From Pycnopodia helianthoides (lineage: Eukaryota > Echinodermata > Asteroidea > Forcipulatida > Asteriidae): a stretch of DNA of 64,000 nucleotides. The stretch is taken from NCBI GenBank assembly GCA_032158295.1, contig CM063249.1, positions 5,967,195 through 6,031,194 on the forward strand, read 5' to 3'. The notes under the pieces were generated by a model, which made no database searches, had not been told where the DNA came from, and saw only the letters and a program-made list of their open reading frames with translations. The position numbers were made by a program, and so were the translations under genes. Below, one piece after another: positions 26,716 through 35,700 of the stretch (positions within the stretch are counted from its first letter, which is position 1; every line of letters begins with the position of its first letter).

Positions 26716-29700
26716 CGCTTATATTGTTTACCCTTCTTTTGGGTCGAGTATTTTCTGCGTGGGACATTTTTAATGCACCCGCGTTGTGTTTGGTTTAAAC
26801 AATGGATTTTAATGACAACAAACAATGCAGAGATAAAAGGAAATTGCATGTGATGATAGACAATTAGGGAAGAACAATTGATGTGGCAGGCGAGGTAAAT
26901 ATAACCTTGATGTCAAATTTGACTGATTCCTTCGATTAATCTGGTTTTTAGGTTAACTGTTTTGAGAGTTTTATCCTGAAAGACTCTTCTCTAAGCTTGT
27001 TTTTGTCAAATTGTATTGGTTTATATAATAAATAATCATGTTATTGTCTGGTTTTAATGTGGCAGGAAAGGAAGTGATTTTTCCGATCCTTAAGCGCAAT
27101 AGTTTTATAGCATAGGCAAGGTGTACCACAAGGTTCCGGCATTGGCCCATAGTCGGGTTTTTTCATTGTCACTCATTCAATCAACGATGTCATCAAACAG
27201 TGATCAGGTGTCAAATATAATTTTGTTTATGTTGATGAAACCCTGTTGCTGTTCATTTGTGTCGATCCTCATCAGTCAGGCAAAACTGATGATCCATCTT
27301 ATATATATTTCTGTAATCAAGAACTGATTGTCCAATGATGACAAAACAAATGTGTTGCTGCCAATCCACGGACTAACAAGCATCGTCTATGATATCTTTA
27401 TCACATTAGGTAACACTGTGGTTAGACCATCTTATGTGCAAATATCTCAATTTTCATCTACGAAACCTATATAATAATAATAGTGGCTTCTTATAGCGCT
27501 CATATCCGTCACTCAGTGACGCTCAAGGCGCTTCAACAGTCAGTATTTTCCTACAAGGTATGTGGAGCTACTTTGTGAAGTTTGAGACCTATTCCTTTAC
27601 ATAGCACAATGTAATGGTTTACAAGGTGCGGTAATGACATAATTTGTTATGATGAAACAACATGACACAATGCAATCCGCACACTTGTCACCCCTCGTCT
27701 TAATTTCTCATTTCTCCAGTTAAATGATCACTTGGCTCAGGAACAGTCTGGCTTCAGACCCAGACATTCTACACAAACGGCTATTCTTGGGTCACAGACT
27801 TTCTTTATGAGCAAATTGACATTGGTCACAAAATTCTTCTTCAAAAACTTTAAGCATTGGTGTGATGTGGTCTGGAGCTGGTTCCGTTCTGACTTATCAG
27901 AAATTAAAAAAAGTTACACAAATTTGTGAACAAACTTCCAGATTTTTCTGAAACCATTGAATTTGGAGGGCCCCAAGGTACAATCCTAGGGCCACTGTTA
28001 TTTTATATTTTAATTAACGATTTTCCCTAAACCGCCGATTTTTTTTTTAAATGTCCAATTTGGAGATGACACTTCCACATTTTACTCGAATAAAAGTGTT
28101 AACCTGATCAATCTTTACCTGAACTCAGGCTTAGAGGAAAAAAAAATAGTTGGCTTAAATCAACAGACTTTCTCTTAATATCAGTAAAACAAAAACAATG
28201 CTGTTTGGATCCTCTCAGAATCTTGCCAGAAACCAAATTCCTTTAAACATTTTCATCAACAGTTTGTCTACAGACACCCTGCATCAAGTATTTTGGTGTC
28301 CATATTTATCCTCAATTGATATGGACGGAACACATAAATCATATTTTTGTTTCCAATCGGCTGGTGTTCTTAATAGATTAAAACAATTCCTCCCACTATA
28401 GACACTCTTAATCTCTTGGTGAAATCATTAATCTTTCCTCTGTTTAACTTCTGTGACTTAATTTTGAAACACCATCTCTATTAGACACATCTTGATAGTC
28501 TCGATACTGTTAAACAGAATTGGGAGCGTTGTACCCAAGGTTCCGCACAGAAATCACACCAGTGATGTATACGAGTGCACTTGGTTTGGGATAAACATGG
28601 ATAAACTTAAAGAGTCCGTAAGAAGAAACACTTTGAACACAACGGTTTATAAATGCATAACAGGGCTGAAGTGTCTGATAACTATTGTATAATCACCGTG
28701 CTAGAGCCAACACAACCGGAAATATGTTTTTTGTTGGTGTCAACGTATATTCGGTTTGCGGTAACACCATGTGTATATCTACTTTGCTGGGTAGATTTTT
28801 GTTCCGTTAGAGAACTTGTCTTGCTATTTTGTTCTAGTAGATTTTCGGAATTCGGGAGACTTCTCAGTTCTGAAAAGAACTGTCCTGCTACTATAACCTG
28901 GGCGGGAAGTAGGAAATCGGGGAAGTTTTCCAGGAAAGAGGCCAGACAAACTTTCAGATTTAGGGGGAGCCAGGCTGGGAATGCCTTTCCTTCAACTCTT
29001 AAAAGTCTCCCTGCTGGGGTCATTAGTCGTTTTAAACTTTTAAATAACCAGTATTTTAGTATTTCTTAGATTTAATTGGTGTTTTCTTCTTATATATATT
29101 TTTTTAAAGCAGTGTAAAAGGTTTATGTCCTTTTTTATTGTTAAATTGTTATTGTGTCTCTGTATTTACTGGGACCCATTGGAGACCAGTGGTTGCCACT
29201 GAATGGGCCACCCGGTTGAAATAAGAAATAAAATAAATAAATGTATTCCCACTCACTCCTTATTATCATCTGGTACAGAAATGGTCCGTCTTCAACTACT
29301 CTAATTAATAGGCCTACAGAGCTTCATGACCCAAAATTCTGATCATAATATTTCACCGTTTATTCATCAACTTCACTGGCTTCCTGTTCACAGCCGTTTC
29401 AATCTTAAAACTTTGACTGCAGTGATTTCATAACTCAACATCTCAAAGACGTTATTGTTCCATATCAATAAAAACACAGCAGTGGACTTGGCTCCAAACA
29501 AAGCCAACAACGTAGATTGAAGTATTCTTACAATGGTTTCTAACATGCCGCGGCGCCTGGTTTTTGGAATGATTTACCATTATCATTCGTCATTCTGTAG
29601 GCTCAGACAATTCAAGTATTATGCTGTTTTAGTTTAGTTTTGAGCTAGATTGATGTAAAGCGCTATGACCTTTATGTCAGAGCAATATGTGTACAACATG

Positions 29701-32700
29701 TAAATGTCTTTATAATTATGGTATTCATGCGAGACTGCGCTCATAAAACAAAAAAACCACGTTTCACATGAAGCGGGAGAGTGTCAGCGATGTAACATTT
29801 TGTAGAGAAATGTATGATGTAACGTTTGAATAGAATCGTTACAGAGTCGTCCCGTCGCCCCCCCCCCCCTCTGTTCAATTCGGGAATGAACATTTTATAT
29901 AATGTGATGGACTATAGTTAAAATACAAGCCAACTGGTCCTGCTGGTTAGTTGGGGGAAACAAATATTTAAGGACAAACCCTGGCGGTAACCTGTCAATC
30001 AATCTGAAACACCACAAAAAGACAATACCACCAGCCCGGGATTTTATTATGGATAACAATACAAGAAACAGCACAGCACAGCACAGCAACCTACCTGCAG
30101 CCCTGAATAATGTGACATTGTATTTTGAATCCTGGTAAAGCTTTCGAATACTGGTTTTTGGTACTGTTTGTATTTTAACAAAATCAACAACTATTGATGT
30201 CCTCCTAGCTGTGTACAATGTATATGCCCTATTGGGACAGGAGGGGAAATTTTTTAGTGCCATCGTAGATGTTTAGTTTATAGTGTTAACATCAATGTTG
30301 TTACATTCAAATGATGCTTAAAATGTCTGGTAAACCTTACTTGTTCTGGGTGGTGAGTTGATCATGCATACTTGATCATGCATACTTGATCTAAACAGCA
30401 TGATTATGGGCATCAGAAGGTCTGTAAAAACTTAAGTCTTGTGGCTTCAAATGGATTTACATAAAGGTCTGTAAATTATAGATTTGTATCATGAATGTTT
30501 GTTTAAATATGTAGCTTGTATTCTGTAAAGTTGAAATAAGATTTGAAATAAAAATGAATCATTGACCTGGTTTTCACAACATTTCAGCAACGTTTCTGTA
30601 TTCGCTTTCCTATGTTTATTTTTTTTTTCGTCAAGTAATAAACCACAAGGGAAACTGACTGGATAAAATTTAAAAATAACTTGGGGTTGAACAAGTGATA
30701 ACATATGGCCTACAAAATATGTAACAAGTAGCCTGTTTTGTGTTAGCCCTTTAGCCGGCCCCCATCAGCCCCAGCGCATACATTGAACACACAGTAAATG
30801 CAATAATAGTTCTGTGGTACATGCAAGCTGAAAATTTGCCCCGAAAATTTGGACACTCTACTATAACCTGGGCGGGGGTAGGAAATCGGGGAAATGTTAT
30901 ACTATCAATCAAAATAAACAGTGGACTTGGCTCCAAACAAAGCCAACAACGTAGATTGAAGTATTCTTACAATGGTTTCTAACATGCCGCGGCGCCTGGT
31001 TTTTGGAATGATTTACCATTATCATTCGTCATTCTGTAGGCTTAGACAATTCAAGTATTATGCTGTTTTAGTTTAGTTTTGAGCTAGATTGATGTAAAGC
31101 GCTATGACCTTTATGTCAGAGCAATATGTGTACAACATGTAAATGTCTTTATAATTATGGTATTCATGCGAGACTGCGCTCATAAAACAAAAAAACCACG
31201 TTTCACATGAAGCGGGAGAGTGTCAGCGATGTAATATTTTGTAGAGAAATGTATGATGTAACGTTTGAATAGAATCGTTACAGAGTCGTCCCGTCGCCCC
31301 CCCCCCCCCCCCCTCTGTTCAATTCGGGAATGAACATTTTATATAATGTGATGGACTATAGTTAAAATACAAGCCAACTGGTCCTGCTGGTTAGTTGGGG
31401 GAAACAAATATTTAAGGACAAACCCTGGCGGTAACCTGTCAATCAATCTGAAACACCACAAGAAGACAATACCACCAGCCCGGGATTTTATTATGGATAA
31501 CAATACAAGAAACAGCACAGCACAGCAACCTACCTGCAGCCCTGAATAACGTGACATTGTATTTTGAATCCTGGTAAAGCTTTCGAATACTGGTTTTTTG
31601 GTACTGTTTGTATTTTAACAAAATCAACAACTATTGATGTCCTCCCAACTGTGTACAATGTATATGCCCTATTGGGACAGGAGGGGAATTTTTTTTTAGT
31701 GCCATCGTAGATGTTTAGTTTATAGTGTTAACATCAATGTTGTTACATTCAAATGATGCTTAACATGTCTGGTAAACCTTACTTGTTCTGGGTGGTGAGT
31801 TGATCATGCATACTTGATCATGCATACTTGATCTAAACAGCATGATTATGGGCATCAGAAGGTCTGTAAAAACTTAAGTCTTGTGGCTTCAAATGGATTT
31901 ACATAAAGGTCTGTAAATTACAGATTTGTATCATGAATGTTTGTTTAAATATGTAGCTTGTATTCTGTAAAGTTGAAATAAGATTTGAAATAAAAATGAA
32001 TCATTGACCTGGTTTTCACAACATTTCAGCAACGTTTCTGTATTCGCTTTCCTATTTTTATTTTTTTTCCCGTCAAGTTATAAACCACAAGGGAAACTGA
32101 CTGGATAAAATTTAAAAATAACTTGGGGTTGAACAAGTGATAACATATTGCCTACAAAATATGTAACAAGTAGCCTGTTTTGTGTTAGCCCTTTAGCCGG
32201 CCCCCATCAGCCCCAGCGCATACATTGAACACACAGTAAATGCAATAATAGCTCTGTGGTACATGCAAGCTGAAAATTTGCCCCGAAAATTTGGACACCC
32301 TGTTTTCCAATCCAGTCCAATTTGGACACCCTATTTTTAAATTCTGGCAAAAAGCCTGCTACAGACTGATATATTTTTTTTATCGGGAACACACTATAAG
32401 GAGCCTTTTCATTTTATTTCGTTCCATTTCCTTTAATTAATTTCTTGTTGTGAAGCCAAGGATTCTCAGAAAAGCGAACTTAATCACTATCTTTGCCAAG
32501 AACCCCGTGGAGAGAAGACAAGGAAGGAAGGAAGTTTCAGTTTTAGATAAGGGAGGAAACCCCCTGAGAGTTATTCCAGGGAAAACCCACGCAATCAGGC
32601 AGGGACTGAAAACCCAAAATCCGCATAATTTGGGGATGAATATCACAAGGAGCGCCTACAATAACTAATAAGAACCTTTATGCATGTTGTGGAGGAAATA

Positions 32701-35700
32701 CTTTTGATATTCAAACTGCTATCAAAGCGAGCGGCATTTTAATAATAATATTGAACTGAGGTCTATATCATGTTAAAGTAACCTAAATTCTAACATATCC
32801 TCCACAACTCAACAGTATACTTCACCAGTCTTCAAGAATCCTTGTCATTATTCATTTGAGGTAACTAAACAGATAACTGTAGAAATAACTCATTGGTTTA
32901 TGTAACCTGGGCGGAAGGTATAGGAAATCGGGGAAGTGTTATACTTCCATTTTCCAGGACAGAGGAAGGCCAGACATTGTATTGAGTATTACAGCCATGG
33001 AAATGGACTCACGGACTGGAGGGGAGAATTGTCCTCATTATGTACTGACCATCTGACCCTGTCCCCAGGCCCTCACACCCGGCTGCAGAAACCTCGTCTA
33101 CGTACTCTTGAGGCATATATCTCGATTTTGTTTTTTAACAGAGTGCCGTCGATTTATTAAAATTGTCGTCTGATAGAAGTGCGCTCTACTTTTAGAAACA
33201 TAATTTGTCATACTATTCATCGACTACACGAACTGCTGTGTGAACGATAAGGAATTGAAAACAAAGATTTCTTCGCGTAAGAACGGTGCCGTCGAAATCA
33301 ATGACGCGCCCAATACTAAGAGTACATCATCAAATTTAAAATTTTTAATTTAAAATGTAAATTTCTTGACTTTTACCGTGGCCGTAAAACTGAAAATGGC
33401 TAACGATCTTGACTACGAAAAAAAAATATATAATTTGTCAATACCAAAAGATAGTTATGTTCTAGATTTACACACACCAACTTTTAAGATGCGATTTGTG
33501 GGGTCACTCTATTGTTGCTCTTTTCATTTGTTCTATTTTCTTATTGGGGGGGGGGAAGTACCATGCAGGAAGGCACACATTATACACGCAACATGTTTAA
33601 TAACATTCGTATGTGGGCTTTGTCTTGATTCAAACAAGGTTGTTTCCAACATTTAATGGATAAACATTTCATGGATAAAAAAAAACCGTCGGTGGCCATG
33701 ATCGGACAAGGCCAAGCATATATAAGCAGTATCAGCTTTGCCAACATTGCTGACCGTGTGTTGGTTGTCAATAATATATCCACTGCTGTACCATATCTTG
33801 GTTCAGACAGAGTAAGCGTCAATAAGCAGTATAGTGTAACCATCACAACCACTAACTACTGTAAAGCCTGATCCATATTAGAAGATTCTTCAATCAGTTG
33901 TTCCACTTCTTCTCCAGTAATTTCAGTTTGTATTGTCTAAAATTGAAACAAAATCAGCCTTATAATAATGTGACTTGTTTAAAGGAACATTACAGAATTG
34001 GTTTTTGCTAACAAAACAGTTGCTGGCAGTGTAATCACTTTATGTAATCCACCATATACATAAACTGACAAACCTGTAGAAGTTTAAGATCGATCGGCCA
34101 TCTGGGTCGCGAGAAAATAGTGAAAAATCGATTACACATTTGCATGGAAATCATATAGATTCACTGAGCGATAAACTCCAATCGGAAAATTAGTTTATTC
34201 ATTTCTCATCAAATATGGCATTTCAGACAGAAATATTTCAAGGGATGTTTTCTACTATCATCATCATTAGACCGTGTAAGTTTTATGTAAATCTGTAATC
34301 AAAAAGTATATTTTACAAGTTTTGTTCTTACCAATTCTGTAATGTTCCTTTGAGGGAGCATGCATAACGCACCGATTGTATTACTAAGTTTTAAGCTATA
34401 TATGTATAACTGAATTTCTTTAGAGGATTTATGCCTAAGTGTAATTGATGTTCGAATCGATCTGTTTGTTAACTAATACTCGTTGCATTGCGAGGTGTTT
34501 GGATTACCAAATATGAGAAATACTCCTAAAATGTGTTTTATCGAGAAACTATAGCGGCGCATCAGTGCAACTAAACAGTGTACAGGCAATTTGACTGTAA
34601 CCTGATTCTGCTGCACTTTGTTGTTTTTTTACCAGATGCCTCTCTGCGATTAGGTCACGAAACTTTACCTTCATTCATAATATAACGACAACACTGATAT
34701 CGGAAAGGTCGGTCACCTCATCCATACATGCAGGGGAATTACCACTGACAACATTCATGGAACCCAAACTGTTTCCGGCTAAGGCTGGAAATTAAATAAG
34801 TTGATGTCTAGTTCCTTTCTATCTACGTCTATTGGCTATTGACTGCTACCAACATAAACGAAGGAACTCACATTGAGTATTCATGTATTCCTTGCCGTTA
34901 TAGTGCCGTGTTTTTATGATCACACCTGAACAAGCCTTAGACTTCCATAGGGAAGGAAATACACCTTACTCCAAAAGTTGAGCACTCAAAAAGATATCAA
35001 TGAAATAGGGAAACCGCAAACATATAGGGCTAGATGGCTCAGTTGGTGGAGCGCCGGCACATTCTCCGGAGGTCGCAGGTTCAAACCACGCTCTAGTCTC
35101 CATTCCATTGCTCTAATCAATTCGTCTTTGTTAAGCCCAAAAGTTATTCCCCCCCCCCAAAAAAAAGAGAGATACATTTTCTAAATGGGTCGAGCTCTGA
35201 TCATAATCGGAATCTTACCTCGTATCCCTGCTATAAGTTGCTCCTTATGTTGACTGGAGTTGACTAACCCCCGACCCTGCTGATGCAGATCTCTCTCTAG
35301 TCGAACAACAGAGGCATCTTGGCTTCCTCCGTCTCCCCGGAACTCCTTTCCTTGAGAAATATCCCCCGGCAGTGGCTCCTTTCCGAGTCGGGACTGATGG
35401 AGCGGTGTGCGCTCAGTGGCTTTCTGTGGCTCCACATGCAAAGTCCGCCCCGGGGTCTCAAGAGCGTGCTCGCCCCCTTGCCGGATCTCGCCTAAGAGGC
35501 CCAAGTTGGAGAAGTGATTGAAGAGAAGAATATACCCGGGGAACACCAAGCAGACGAGAACTGTGAGCTTAAAGAGTGTACTATCCCTGTGTCTTAGATG
35601 ACAGGGGAGCAGGCAAGCCAGCCAGCCCCCTGCCTTGTGTCTTCGTTTGCTCCGCATGGTAAACTTCGTCTTTCACAATACCTCCATGATCAGATATACT

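Noticed and set aside
27720..29069. Active retrotransposon or host gene
   Set aside because: RT motifs are present but interrupted by stops, frameshifts and a nested insertion; the YADD-type box is FGDD.
29895..30263. 122-codon minus-strand frame, repeated at about 31339-31630
   Set aside because: Recurs only because of the 1.4-kb duplication and spans CAGCA and LINE-derived sequence; the second copy is frameshifted. No domain.
35027..35100. Functional tRNA gene
   Set aside because: Box A and B are present, but the anticodon loop is irregular and the sequence is embedded in SINE-A with several decayed copies.
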